In this document: positions 1-9,548 of the stretch, in pieces
Layout: every line of letters begins with the position of its first letter
Position numbering within the stretch: the stretch's first letter is position 1
NCBI GenBank assembly: GCA_030683605.1
Contig: JAUXPL010000001.1
Span: 1 to 64,000, forward strand
Direction: 5' to 3'
Length of the DNA stretch: 64,000 nt
Source of the DNA: Candidatus Altimarinota bacterium
Lineage (GTDB): Bacteria > Patescibacteriota > Gracilibacteria > BD1-5 > UBA6164
Notes under the pieces: generated by a model
What the model saw: the letters and a program-made list of their open reading frames with translations, nothing else
Told to the model about the DNA's origin: nothing
Database searches by the model: none
Position numbers and translations under genes: made by a program

Positions 1-1
1 A

Positions 2-331
2 ACGTTTTTAGTACTCTTTTATATTTTTTATGATTTTTCTTTTAAGTTTTCTTATATCATTTTATCTGTCTTATTTAAAGTATTATTCTTGTTTTTACTG
101 TTTTTCTGTCAAGCTAAAATTTCGTTGCTGAGTAGTTACACATATTTTCCATTTGACAAATTAATACTTTTTTATATAATCACGGGGCTTTTTAAGAAAA
201 TATCACGAAAAGTTTTTGAAGAGGTTAAGTTAGACTCCATTTATATAAAAGGAAGTTTAACCTCTAACTTTAATTTTGTAAACATATTTTTATATGGCTT
301 GAATTATAGCTACAAAGTTGGAAATGACTAG
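2..331 (+). CDS. Partial hydrophobic ORF before rplC, doubtful
   Basis: An open frame enters from the window edge and ends in TAG at 329-331, overlapping the rplC start by 8 bases. The first 35 or so residues are very hydrophobic (Phe, Leu, Ile), followed by a more mixed tail. It does not look like uS10, which usually precedes uL3. All four glycines use GGN and none uses TGA, unlike the neighbours, so it may be only a chance open frame in AT-rich leader DNA or the end of a membrane protein. I do not recognise it. Confidence 0.25.
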   Translation, partial: TFLVLFYIFYDFSFKFSYIILSVLFKVLFLFLLFFCQAKISLLSSYTYFPFDKLILFYIITGLFKKISRKVFEEVKLDSIYIKGSLTSNFNFVNIFLYGLNYSYKVGND

Positions 332-902
332 AGTGATTAAGGATGATAAATTTATCCCTATTACTTTACTAAAAGTTCCTACTTTAAAAGTAGTATGATT
401 TAAAACTCTTGAAAGAGATGGTTATAAAGCTATCATAATCTGAGTTTTAAACGATAAGGTTGAAGATGCTCAACTAGTGGAATGAAAAGTTACATTAAAT
501 AAAAGTAATTTTTCAAAAATAGTAGAATTTCCAGTTTCTGAAGAAGAATCTGAAAAATATAAAGTTGGTGATACTCTATCATTAGATATGATTGAAGAAA
601 ATGTAAAAGTTTCTGTAGAATGATTTTCAAAATGAAAATGATTTACATGAGCTATGAAAAAACATAATTTTCACGGATGACCTGGTGGACATGGTTCAAA
701 ATTCCATAGAGCCCTATGATCAATCGGTAACAGGAAACCAACAAGAACTCACAAGGGTAAAAAGATGCACGGTCATCTTGGTAATACTAAATTTACTATT
801 AAAAAAGTTCCAGTGGAACTAATTAATAAAGAAATTAGTGTAATCGGTGTTAGATGAGGAGTTCCAGGATGAAGAAATTCATTCGTAAATATTATTTTTT
901 AG
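324..902 (+). CDS. rplC: Ribosomal protein uL3
   Basis: Encodes large-subunit protein uL3 (192 aa, slightly short for the family), which sits near the peptidyl transferase centre. The conserved loop around residues 115-125 reads FHGGPGGHGSKFHR and is followed by GSIGNR and the basic GKKMHGHLGN stretch. Several of these glycines are TGA, which supports UGA = Gly. The ATG at 324 gives the usual uL3 N-terminus. It is the first recognisable gene of the S10-type operon; uS10 is not seen upstream. The next gene, rplD, starts 20 bases after the TAG stop. Confidence 0.95.
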
Positions 903-922
903 TTATTAATTATATTACTCTG

Positions 923-1546
923 ATGAAGACTAATTTATTTGATCAAAAAGGTAAGTCAGTTTGAGAAATTGAACTAAATGATTTAGTATTTTGATTAGAA
1001 CTTAATGAAGGACTTATTCATAGAGCTTTAGTATATCAACTAGCTAATAATAGAATGGTTGTTGCTCATACTAAAACTAGATGAGATAGAAGAGGTTCGA
1101 CAAGAAAGATTTATAAACAAAAAGGTACAGGTAGAGCTAGAATGGGTTCAAACAGATCACCAATCAGAAAGAAAGGTTGAGTTGCATTTGGTCCAAGAAA
1201 CACTGTAAACTTTACATTGAATATGAATAAAAAAGAGAGAAGAAAAGCATTATTTACTGTTTTGTCTTCTAAACTAGCTAATAATGATTTAATTATTGTA
1301 GATAATATAACATTTTCTGAAGCAAAAACAAAAAATATGGTAGAAGTTTTTAACGCATTACCATACAATGAAAAAGCTTTACTTGCATTACCTGCAAGAA
1401 ATGAAATTATTGAAAAATCTACTGCTAATATATCATACGTTAAAAGTATACTTGTAGATTACTTGAATGTTAAAGACTTACTTAAATATAAAACATTAGT
1501 TTTATTAAAAGATTCTTTAGCTAAACTAGATAATCTAACTAAATAA
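923..1546 (+). CDS. rplD: Ribosomal protein uL4
   Basis: Large-subunit protein uL4 (207 aa, normal length), whose extended loop lines the peptide exit tunnel. The loop signature KGTGRARMGSNRSPIRKKGG at about residues 67-86 is clear, with the last GG partly TGA-coded. The ATG at 923 gives a typical start with MKTNLFDQKG. It lies between rplC and rplW in the standard order. The stop codon is followed at once by a two-hairpin GC-rich repeat (1547-1587). That repeat could act as an attenuator or processing site, but it is not a U-rich terminator. Confidence 0.95.
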
Positions 1547-1587
1547 CCCAGCAAGTAGACTGGGCCCCGACTTTAGCGGGGTTTACC
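1547..1587. repeat. Two-hairpin GC-rich repeat, rplD-rplW gap
   Basis: Two adjacent stem-loops begin directly after the rplD stop: CCCAG...CTGGG and CCCCG...CGGGG, the second with loop ACTTTAG, followed by TTTACC. Read on the other strand it carries GCTAAAG inside the stem. That core also occurs at 6573-6612, 30312-30392 and 35168-35200, so this looks like a dispersed element rather than an operon-specific structure. Confidence 0.7.
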
Positions 1588-1604
1588 TCTAAAATATATA
1601 AAAG

Positions 1605-1901
1605 ATGAGAATTTTTAGAATTTTAAAAAAACCAATTACTACTGAAAAAACTTCTGTTTTAGAGATGACAACTAATACTTATGTATTTGAAGTTGACTCT
1701 AGTGCAACAAAAATTGATATTAAAAAATCAATTTCTGAACTATATAAAGTAGAAGTTGCTTCTGTTAATGTTTTGCATACTAGAGAAAAATTCAAGTATG
1801 GTAAAAAAAGATGAATGCAATTAAGAAAAAGATCTACTAAAAAAGCTTATGTTACTTTAAAAGATCCAAAAGCTAAAATAGACTTTTCTATTATAAAATA
1901 A
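1605..1901 (+). CDS. rplW: Ribosomal protein uL23
   Basis: uL23 (98 aa) binds 23S rRNA at the tunnel exit and is the docking site for trigger factor and SRP. The N-terminal KKPITTEKTSVLE and the later ALKPKxxKK-like basic tail are family features. One TGA sits at the conserved glycine near residue 71 (KKRGMQLRKRS). The ATG at 1605 follows the hairpin repeat by 17 bases. Standard position between uL4 and uL2. Confidence 0.95.
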
Positions 1902-1924
1902 TTTAGTTTTTAAAAATTTTAACA

Positions 1925-2770
1925 GTGGGAATTAAAAAATTTAAGCCTACCACTCCAGGTAGAAGATGAATGACTGTTAATACGTTTGAAGAAATTACAA
2001 CTTCAACTCCGTATAAACCACTTACAGTAAAATTAAAAAAACATTCAGGTAGAAATAATACTTGAAGAATTACAGTAAGACACCAATGAGGTGGTCATGC
2101 TCAAAGATATAGACTAGTTGATTTCTTCCAAGTTGATAAAAAATGAATACCAGCTAAAGTTGAAACAATTGAATATGATCCATATAGATCAGCATTTATC
2201 TCATTAATCTGTTATAAAGACGGAGAAAGAAGATATGTGATTGCTCATAAGGATATGAAAGTATGAGATATAATTGTTACTGATGATAAAGCTACATTAG
2301 AATCTGGAAACAGAATGGAAATAGGAAACATCCCTACATGATTACAAGTGTATAATTTGGAATTAATTGTTGGACAAGGTGCTTCTTCTATAAGATCTGC
2401 AGGTTCTTTCGGTACAGTTTTTTCACAAGAAGGTGAATATACTCAAGTAAAAATGCCTTCATGAGAAATCAGATTAGTACATAAAAAATGTTTTGCTACT
2501 CTTGGTCAAGTTTCTAATCCAGATCACAATCAAGTTGTTATTTGAAAAGCTTGAAGATCTAGATGGATGTGAAAAAGACCAACTGTTCTTGGTAAATCAA
2601 TGAATCCTGTTGATCATCCACATTGAGGTTGAGAAGGACATTCTCCAATTGGTATGAAAGGACCAAAAACTCCATGGGGGTTACCTGCATTGTGATATAA
2701 AACAAGAAGTAGAAAAAACACTACATCTAAATGGATATTAAGAACAAGAAAAGGTAAATTAATGATGTAA
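1925..2770 (+). CDS. rplB: Ribosomal protein uL2
   Basis: uL2 (281 aa, normal length) is required for subunit joining and peptidyl transfer. The N-terminus [17 protein letters not shown] and the C-terminal block with PVDHPHGGGEGHSPIG-like residues are recognisable; here the latter reads NPVDHPHGGEGHSP with TGA glycines. GTG at 1925 is the only start that keeps the conserved N-terminus. There is no in-frame ATG before residue 15. The 178-base gap to rpsS is filled by a palindromic repeat (2792-2888). Confidence 0.95.
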
Positions 2771-2791
2771 GAAGGATAGATGTATTTTTAT

Positions 2792-2888
2792 AACCCTATC
2801 CTAACCTTTCCCTTGAAAAGGGCAAGGAATAGAACATTCTTAATAAATCTTCCCTTTTTAAGGGAAGTACCCGTAAGGGGGATGGGTT
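2792..2888. repeat. Palindromic repeat with inverted ends
   Basis: About 97 bp in the rplB-rpsS gap. Its ends are inverted copies (TAACCCTATCC at the left, GGGGGATGGGTTA at the right). Inside lie TTCCCTTgaaAAGGGcaa and CTTCCCTTTTTAAGGGAAG stem-loops. It belongs to the same family as the elements at 23634, 32233, 61764 and the in-frame copies in leuS, the FemAB gene and rnpA. Confidence 0.75.
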
Positions 2889-2948
2889 ATGATTTATATC
2901 AACTTTTAAAAATCCTTAATATATACAACTTATAACTTATAACTTATT

Positions 2949-3212
2949 ATGACAAGAAGTTTAAAGAAATGACCATACATTGATGAAAGACTATTAAAAA
3001 AAGTAGTTGCAATGAATGATTCATGAAAAAAAGGTGTAATTAAAACTTGGTCAAGAGCTTGTACAATTATTCCAGAATTTGTTGGACACACATTAGGTGT
3101 TCACAATGGTAAAGTACACACTCCAGTTTTTGTTACAGAAGATATGGTATGACACAAATTATGAGAATTTTCAATGACTAGAACATTCAAGGGTCATGCT
3201 TGAAATAAATAG
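2949..3212 (+). CDS. rpsS: Ribosomal protein uS19
   Basis: uS19 (87 aa) of the small-subunit head, which works with uS13 at the A site. The sequence starts [19 protein letters not shown] and carries the family core [30 protein letters not shown] split over residues 34-65, ending with [12 protein letters not shown] encodes the glycine of KKGPY. ATG at 2949 is the family start. Standard order between uL2 and uL22. Confidence 0.95.
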
Positions 3213-3262
3213 AAATATTTTATACATCCCTTAATTTGGGTATAACTATTAAAATTAATACT

Positions 3263-3589
3263 ATGAAAGCATACGGAAAAAATATAAGAATTTCTCCGAA
3301 AAAATTAAGAGTTGTTGCTGAAATTGTTAGAGGGCAAAATGCTGAACAAGCATTAAAATTTCTAAAATTTGCTCCTACAAAATGAGCTGACCTTATGTAT
3401 AAAATTTTAGCATCTGCAGTTGCAAATGCTGAAAATAATGATAATCAAAAATTATCTACACTATATATAAGTACTCTTAGTGTAAACAAAGGAATTGTTT
3501 ACAAAAGATGAAATCCTGTATCAAGAGGGAGGATGCATCCAATTTTAAAAAGAACTTCTAATGTAAAATTAGAGCTACAAGTTAAGTAA
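3263..3589 (+). CDS. rplV: Ribosomal protein uL22
   Basis: uL22 (108 aa) lines the exit tunnel. The N-terminal IRISPKKLRVVAEIVRGQ matches the family, followed by the ALKFLKFAPTK helix and a long beta hairpin containing KRGNPVSRGRMHPI with TGA glycine. ATG at 3263. It sits in the usual place between uS19 and uS3, with gaps of 50 and 80 bases. Confidence 0.95.
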
Positions 3590-3669
3590 TAACTCAATTT
3601 ATTTTGAAAAAGATATTTGATGATAATACTTATACACAGTAATAATAATTTATTAACACATTTTAATTT

Positions 3670-4302
3670 ATGTGACATAAAGTAAGTCCGATAGCTTTTA
3701 GAATTCCATATATAAAATCATGGAAATCAATTTGGTATGAAGACATAAAAACATATAAAAGCTCATTAAGCTTAGATATAAAAGCTAGAGAAATTTTAAA
3801 TAAAGAATTAACTTGAATTCCTGTGTGAGATATTTTGATATCTAGAAATCAAGATATTATAGATGTTGTTGTTTATACTGCAAAATCTGCATTAATACTT
3901 TGAAAAACAGGTGAAAATAAAGAAAGATTAGTAGCTTTGTTAGTTTCAAAACTTTGACTAAAAGTAAATCTTGAAATTAGAGATATTAAAAATCCAGATT
4001 TGAATGCTAAAATCGTATGATTTAACATTGCAAACCAAATAGAAAAAAGAATGCCTTATAAAAGAGCAATCAAACAAGCTATTGCTAAAACAATGGAAAA
4101 AGGTGCTAAATGAATAAAAGTTAAAGTTGGTTGAAGACTAAACTGAGCTGAAATAGCTAGAAAAGAAACTTTTAAAGAAGGTAATATACCAACACAAACT
4201 ATCAGATCTGATATAGATTATGTTACTGTTAGAGCAGAAACTGTTTATGGAACAATTTGATTAAAGGTTTGGATATATAAATGAGACATTTATAAAAAAT
4301 AA
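3670..4302 (+). CDS. rpsC: Ribosomal protein uS3
   Basis: uS3 (210 aa) forms part of the mRNA entry channel. The start [12 protein letters not shown] has TGA as its second codon, which matches the invariant glycine of the family start MGQK. A KH-type domain lies in the first half, and the C-terminal half shows [13 protein letters not shown] and KGIKVKVGGRLNGAEIAR, both family signatures. Standard order before uL16. Confidence 0.95.
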
Positions 4303-4348
4303 AAAATTTGACATTAAAATTTTTTTTATATACTAATTGTGCAAAAAA

Positions 4349-4753
4349 ATGTTACAACCAAAGAGAACAAAATATAGAAAGACCTTCAGATGAAGATTGA
4401 AAGGAAAGGCTGTTAGATGATCTACGTTAGCTTTTGGTGAATACGCTATCAAAACAACGACTAGATGATTTATCACTTCAAGACAAATTGAATCTGCTAG
4501 AAGAGCTATGGTTAGATATATTAAAAGATGAGGTAGAATTTGGATAAGAATTTTCCCTGACAAAGCTTTTACAACTAAACCATTAGAAGTTCCGATGGGT
4601 TGAGGTAAATGATCTGTAGAAATGTATAGAGCCCCTGTAAAACCTGGTAGAGTGTTATTTGAAATAACATGAGTTACGCCAGAAATTGCTAGGGAAGCTT
4701 TTAGACTGGCTTCTTACAAGTTACCAGTAAAAACTAAAATAATAGTTGACTAA
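4349..4753 (+). CDS. rplP: Ribosomal protein uL16
   Basis: uL16 (134 aa) organises the tRNA-binding sites of the large subunit. Starts MLQPKRTKYRKTFRGRLKG and contains RQIESARRAMVRYIKRGG and the loop VPMGGGKGSVE at about residues 76-86, where two glycines are TGA. These are all family signatures. ATG at 4349; 11 bases separate its stop from rpmC. Confidence 0.95.
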
Positions 4754-4764
4754 TCATTTTTAAA

Positions 4765-4989
4765 ATGAAAGAAATAAAAGATTTAAAACTCCAAGAAATA
4801 GGAAAACTTAGAGAATTAAATGAAAAAGATTTAAAAGCCGAATTAACTAAATCATCTAAAGAATTATTTACTCTTAAAATGAAAAAAGAATTGGGTGAAT
4901 TAAAGCAAACTCATTTAATTAAAGCTCTTAGAAGATACACAGCTCTACTAAGAACTGTAGCAACTTCTAAATGATTTAATATAGGTTAA
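4765..4989 (+). CDS. rpmC: Ribosomal protein uL29
   Basis: uL29 (74 aa), a small helical protein near the tunnel exit. The central ELTKSSKELFTLKMKKELGEL and the THLIKALRRYTALLRTV helix match the family (LRFQxAxGQLxNxxRIKxVRRxIAR type). The family stretch closes near residue 70 and a short SKGFNIG tail follows, read through one TGA. Standard uL16-uL29-uS17 order. Confidence 0.93.
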
Positions 4990-5012
4990 TTATTTTTAAT
5001 TAAACAAAGTTT

Positions 5013-5240
5013 ATGAGAACAAAAAAAGGTGTTGTTACTAGCACTAAAATGGACAAAACAATTGTTGTATCAGTACATACATATAAAAGTGATGCTAAAT
5101 ATAAAAAAAGATTTAGAGTAACTAAAAAATTCTATGCACATGATGAAAACAACACTTGTAATGAATGAGATCAAGTTACAATAAAAGAAACTAGACCAAC
5201 ATCAAAATTAAAAAGATGGGAACTAGTAGAAAAAATATAG
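5013..5240 (+). CDS. rpsQ: Ribosomal protein uS17
   Basis: uS17 (75 aa), an OB-fold 16S rRNA binder. [20 protein letters not shown] at residues 2-21 is the family core. It is followed by [17 protein letters not shown] and the [13 protein letters not shown] end. One TGA at the GD turn (NEGDQV). ATG at 5013, standard position before uL14. Confidence 0.95.
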
Positions 5241-5268
5241 TTAATTTTAACTTTTAAGAACGTATTTT

Positions 5269-5637
5269 ATGATACAAACAGAGTCAAGACTAGTAGTTAC
5301 AGATAACTCTTGAGCTAAAGAAGTATTATGTATTAAAGTACTTGGAGGTTCACACAGAAGATATGCTTCTGTTTGAGACATTATAGTTTGTACTGTTAAA
5401 AAAGCTGCTCCAGATGGATCAGTTAAAAAGAAAAAAGTAGTTAAAGCTGTAATTGTTAGAACTTCAAAAGAAGTAAGAAGAAAAGATGGATCGTATTTGA
5501 GATTTGATGATAACGCTTGTGTAATAATAGACGACAATAATAATCCTAAATGAACTCGTATTTTTGGACCTGTTGCTAGAGAATTAAGAACAAAAGGTTT
5601 CCAAAAAATCGTGAGTTTAGCTCCAGAAGTTTTATAA
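5269..5637 (+). CDS. rplN: Ribosomal protein uL14
   Basis: uL14 (122 aa, full length) forms inter-subunit bridge contacts and binds release of silencing factor RsfS in many bacteria. [27 protein letters not shown] is split around a TGA glycine at residue 15, and [28 protein letters not shown] ends the protein in two parts, as in the family. First gene of the spc-type half of the cluster. Confidence 0.95.
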
Positions 5638-5657
5638 TTATTATTAAATAAAGAATT

Positions 5658-6008
5658 ATGAAAATTAGAACTTGAGATAAAGTTATGATAATGTCAGGTA
5701 AAGAACAAGATAGAGGTCAGTTGGCTGAAGTTTTGAAAGTATTTAATGATGAGAACAAAGTTCTTGTTAAATGAATAAATCTTGTTACTAGACATATTAA
5801 AAAACAATGAACTAACCCAGGTCAAATAGTAAAAATGGAAAAACCTATCAATGCATCTAATGTAATGTTAGTTTGTCCTTTTACAAATAAACCTACTAGA
5901 GTTGGTTATGTAAAAATTGAAGAAAAATGAAAAATAAAAAAATTTAGATTTTCAAAAAAGGCTGTTAAAGAAAACGGTTGAGAAGCTAAAAAATTTATTA
6001 TTAAATAA
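5658..6008 (+). CDS. rplX: Ribosomal protein uL24
   Basis: uL24 (116 aa) has the KOW motif at the N-terminus ([19 protein letters not shown], with TGA for the motif glycine) and later [19 protein letters not shown], typical of uL24. The C-terminal 20 residues are very basic. ATG at 5658, 20 bases after rplN. Confidence 0.94.
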
Positions 6009-6034
6009 TTTACTTATATTATTTATAAAAGAAA

Positions 6035-6571
6035 ATGCTTAAGGAAAAATATTTAAAAGAAATTGCTCCTGCTTTAAAAGAAAAATTAGAAGTTTCTAAT
6101 GTAATGGAAGTTCCAAGATTAGAAAAAGTTGTATTAAATATGTGAATTTGAACATATATAAGACAATGAAATAAAGATTTTTCTTCACTACAAGAACATT
6201 TATCATTAATTGCTGGACAAGCTTGTACAGTTAGATATGCTAAAAAAGCAGTATCGAACTTTAAATTAAGAGCTTGAATGCCTGTATGATTAACTGTTAC
6301 TTTGAGATGAGAAGCAATGTACAACTTCCTTGAAAAATTAATCAATGTAGTATTACCTAGAGTAAGAGACTTCAGATGAATTAATAAAAAAGGATTTGAT
6401 AACCAAGGAAATTACAATTTCTGAGTGAAAGAACATTCTATATTTTTAGAAGTACCACACAATGATGTAATCAAAAACCACTGATTACAAATTACAGTTA
6501 AAACAACTGCTAAAAACAAAGAGGCTTGAAAGGAATTATTAACACAAATGTGATTTCCTTTTTCTAAATAA
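6035..6571 (+). CDS. rplE: Ribosomal protein uL5
   Basis: uL5 (178 aa, full length) binds 5S rRNA in the central protuberance. Family blocks: [18 protein letters not shown] near residue 30, the [17 protein letters not shown] block, and [22 protein letters not shown] near residue 115, with frequent TGA glycines. The stop is followed by a two-hairpin GC repeat (6573-6612). Confidence 0.95.
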
Positions 6572-6572
6572 A

Positions 6573-6612
6573 AGCCACGCTAAAGACGTGGTCCAGGATT
6601 TAGCTGGATTTA
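6573..6612. repeat. Two-hairpin GC-rich repeat, rplE-rpsN gap
   Basis: CCACG-ctaaaga-CGTGG followed by TCCAG-gattta-GCTGGA and a TTTAC tail. It has the same layout and GCTAAAG core as the element at 1547-1587 on the opposite strand. No U-run follows, so it is unlikely to end transcription of the operon. Confidence 0.65.
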
Positions 6613-6631
6613 CTTTATAAGAAAAATTAAG

Positions 6632-6856
6632 ATGGCTAGAAAGTCAAAAATTGCTAAAGCAAATAGATTAAAAAAGACATTTTTACAAGCTATAGCAGAT
6701 TGAAGAAAACCTAAAGAATCTACAAAAGTATTTAATTGTTGTAGTATCTGTGGTAGAACTAGATGATATCTAGGGAAATTTGATATTTGTAGAATTTGTT
6801 TTAGAGAAAAAGCTAACGCATGAGAATTACCAGGTGTTAGAAAATCTAGTTGGTAG
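6632..6856 (+). CDS. rpsN: Ribosomal protein uS14, zinc type
   Basis: uS14 (74 aa) of the small-subunit head. It is the zinc-binding form: CSIC and CRIC pairs spaced C-X2-C-X12-C-X2-C in residues 38-57, followed by FREKANAGELPGVRKSSW, the family C-terminus. ATG at 6632 gives MARKSKIAKANR. TGA encodes three glycines. Standard place between uL5 and uS8. Confidence 0.94.
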
Positions 6857-6862
6857 TATAAA

Positions 6863-6907
6863 ATAGTCAGGGTGAATTGCGAAAGCAAGAGAAGGTACCC
6901 GGGGGTA
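6863..6907. repeat. Structured GC-rich intergenic element
   Basis: Between rpsN and rpsH. A TTGC-gaaa-GCAA stem-loop is nested inside GGGT...ACCC, and an adjoining TACCC/GGGTA inverted pair gives alternative pairing. It stands out from AT-rich surroundings, and I do not recognise it as a known riboswitch. It may be another copy of a dispersed hairpin family or a local operon structure. Confidence 0.45.
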
Positions 6908-6939
6908 TAAAATAAATTTAGTTTATTAATTTTATTGTT

Positions 6940-7335
6940 ATGATAATAGATCCAATCGGAGATTTATTAACAAGAATTAGAAATGCATATATGGCTAGAA
7001 TTGTAAGTGTTAAACTTCCATATTCTAAATTAAAAACAGATATAGCAAAAATTCTTAAGAAAAATAAATATATTGTTGATTTCGAAATCACTGATGAATG
7101 AAACAATAAAAAATCAATTTTACTTACTCTAAATGATGTAAGAACAACTAAGTATGTTCCTACTTTCACTAGAATAAGTAGACCAGGACAAAGAATCTAT
7201 ATCTGAGCAAAAGATATTAGAAAATCTAGAGATGGTAACGGTATTTATATCGTTTCTACTCCTAAATGAGTTGTAACTGGTTATGAAGCTAGAAGTTTAA
7301 ATGTTGGTGGTGAACTTCTTTGTGAAGTTTACTAA
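6940..7335 (+). CDS. rpsH: Ribosomal protein uS8
   Basis: uS8 (131 aa) binds the central domain of 16S rRNA and in many bacteria represses the spc operon. IIDPIGDLLTRIRNAYMA opens the protein and KPGQRIYxG-like RPGQRIYIGAKDI plus DGNGIYIVSTPKGVVTGYEA are family blocks; the second reads through TGA glycines. ATG at 6940. Confidence 0.95.
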
Positions 7336-7405
7336 TATCTACATTTTATAAACGAGAAATGATTATATAATCGTTGTTCCGATTTATATTTATAATAAAA
7401 AAAAT

Positions 7406-7948
7406 ATGTCAAGAATTGGTAAATTACCTATTGTAGTACCAGGAAATGTTGAAATTACTTTGGCTAACAACAATATTAAAGTAAAATGACCAAAAGGAGA
7501 ATTATCATTTGATTATTCTGCTAAGGTTGAAATACTTAAAGAAGAAAACAATTTAATTGTTAGACCTTTAGATGATACTGCAGGTGCTTTATGGGGAACG
7601 ACTAGAGCTATAGTTAGTAACTTAGTTATTGGAGTTTCAGAAGGTTATAGTAAAAGTTTGGAAATCATTTGAGTTGGTTACAAATTTGAAATTACTTGAG
7701 ATAAGCTTACTTTAAGTATAGGTTTATCACATAAAGTTGATATGATTGCTCCAGCTTGAATCAAAATCGAAATGGATGAAAAAGCTAAAAATATAATGCA
7801 TATATCTGGTGCTGATAAACAATTAGTATGAGAATTTGCATCTAAAATTAGAGCAAAAAAGAAACCTGAACCATATAAAGGAAAATGAATTAAATATGTT
7901 GGAGAACATGTTGTTAGAAAAGCAGGTAAAACTGGTTCAAAAAAGTAA
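7406..7948 (+). CDS. rplF: Ribosomal protein uL6
   Basis: uL6 (180 aa, full length), two-fold repeat protein near the factor-binding site. SRIGKLPIVVPGNVEIT starts it, LWGTTRAIVSNLVIGVSEGY lies near residue 70, and the C-terminal KKKPEPYKGKGIKYVGE stretch with TGA glycines is a family hallmark. ATG at 7406, 70 bases after rpsH. Confidence 0.95.
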
Positions 7949-7974
7949 AAATTTAACTTATAATAATTTTAAAG

Positions 7975-8319
7975 ATGTTACACAAAACATTAAAAAGATT
8001 AAGAAGAAAAAATAGAATAAGATCAAAAATAAGTTGAACTGAATTAAAACCTCGTTTAGCAGTATATAGAAGTAATACTAACATATATGCACAACTTATT
8101 GATGACACAGCTTGAAAAACTCTTACATCTTTTTCAGATTTAAAACTAGATAAAGCTGGTACTAAAACAGAAATGTCTAAAAAAGTAGGTGAAGAAATGG
8201 CAAAAAAAGTTCTTGATTTAAAAATCACTGAAATAGTGTTTGATAGAGGTGGATTTGCTTATCATGGTAGAGTTAAAGCTTTAGCTGAAGCTTTAAGAGC
8301 CTGAGGACTAAAATTTTAA
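7975..8319 (+). CDS. rplR: Ribosomal protein uL18
   Basis: uL18 (114 aa) binds 5S rRNA. The order [41 protein letters not shown] and the C-terminal [27 protein letters not shown], each shown here in part, follows the family closely. ATG at 7975. Standard order uL6-uL18-uS5. Confidence 0.95.
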
Positions 8320-8338
8320 TTAATTAATACAAATAAGT

Positions 8339-8818
8339 ATGGCTTTTTCTGGAAATGACAATAAGAAATGAAAATTTTCAAAACCAAAGAAAGAATTTAA
8401 GGAAGAACTACTTGCTATTGATAGAGTAACTAGAGTTACTTCATGAGGTAGACAACTTAGATTTAGAGCTGTTATGGTTATTTGAGACGGTAATGGTAAA
8501 GTAGCACTATGAACATGAAAATCATGGGAAGTAGTTGATGCTATAGCTAAAGCTATTTCAGATGCAAAGAAAAATTTAACTGAAGTTACAATTAAAGATG
8601 GTACTGTTCCATATAATGTAGAAGCTAAATATAAAGCTGCAAAAATAATGGTACACCCTGCTTCTGAAGGTACATGAATTATCGCTGGTTGAGCTGCTAG
8701 AAAAGTTTTAACTGTTGCTTGATATCAAGATGTACTTGCTAAAAGATATGGTTCATCTAATATGATTAATAATGCAAGAGCAACTATTAAAGCTTTATCT
8801 TCATTTAAAAAAATATAA
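8339..8818 (+). CDS. rpsE: Ribosomal protein uS5
   Basis: uS5 (159 aa) at the mRNA entrance. The double-stranded RNA-binding region (ELLAIDRVTRVTSGGRQLRF) and the C-terminal GTGIIAGGAARKVLTVAG are typical, the latter with TGA in place of several glycines. In most bacteria uL30 follows; here the next gene is rplO. The gap contains a palindromic repeat (8817-8933) and no uL30 gene. Confidence 0.95.
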
Positions 8819-8933
8819 ACCCTTCTTTTGTCCTATATGGACATACTTCTCATTATAGTGGGAGGAATAGAATAATCTAATAAATCTTTTTCTACCATGA
8901 TAATGGGAGGTATTTATAGAAGAAGAGGGTTTA
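8817..8933. repeat. Palindromic repeat with inverted ends
   Basis: Fills most of the rpsE-rplO gap. Outer inverted ends AAACCCTTCTT and AAGAAGAGGGTTT enclose GTCCTATATGGAC and two further imperfect inverted segments with GGGAGG. The overall plan (inverted ends, two inner palindromes, about 115 bp) resembles the elements at 2792 and 61764, though the sequence is more diverged. Confidence 0.6.
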
Positions 8934-8959
8934 TTATTATATATATAACCTTAATATTT

Positions 8960-9415
8960 ATGTTATCTTTAACAAATCTAAAACCAAATTCTGGTTCGAG
9001 AACTACATCTAAGAGACTAGGTAGAGGTAATGGTTCATGAAAATGAACTTTCTGTGGTAGAGGTTGTAAAGGTCAAAATGCTAGATCTGGTGGGTGAGTA
9101 CCTGCTTGGTTTGAATGAGGACAAACTCCTTTATTTAGAAGATTACCTAAATTAAAAGGTTTTTCAAACGCAAAATTTAAAACTGAATATAGTATTATTA
9201 ATTTATCTGATTTAGCTTTATTGGCTGGAAAAGGTATTACTACTATAAACAAAGAAGTATTACTAGAAAATAAATTAATAAGAAGAAAATCTCTTCCAGT
9301 TAAATTATTAGGACAGTGAGAACTTACTAGTAAAATAGATGTTGTTGTTGAAAAAGCTTCTATTACAGCAAGAGAAGCTGTTGAAAAAGCTTGAGGAAAA
9401 CTTGAAACTAAATAA
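8960..9415 (+). CDS. rplO: Ribosomal protein uL15
   Basis: uL15 (151 aa), late-assembly large-subunit protein. SLTNLKPNSGSRTTSKRLGRGNGS is followed by the glycine-rich GRGCKGQNARSGG block and FEGGQTPLFRRLPKLKGF at about residues 50-70. Both hold TGA glycines at invariant positions. ATG at 8960. A terminator follows, so secY may be transcribed separately. Confidence 0.95.
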
Positions 9416-9422
9416 TGTAGAG

Positions 9423-9460
9423 AAACCCGGCTTTAAAAAGTTTGGGTTTTTATTTTTTTT
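9423..9460 (+). terminator. Rho-independent terminator after rplO
   Basis: AAACCC...GGGTTT stem with an A-rich loop and a T-run (9447-9460). It closes the ribosomal gene cluster and separates it from secY. Confidence 0.7.
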
Positions 9461-9548
9461 GAGTATAATGCTACAAATTACTTTCTTTTATTATAAATTT
9501 TATTATAATATTGACTAAGTAATTAAATTATTTTATAAAAAATTATAT

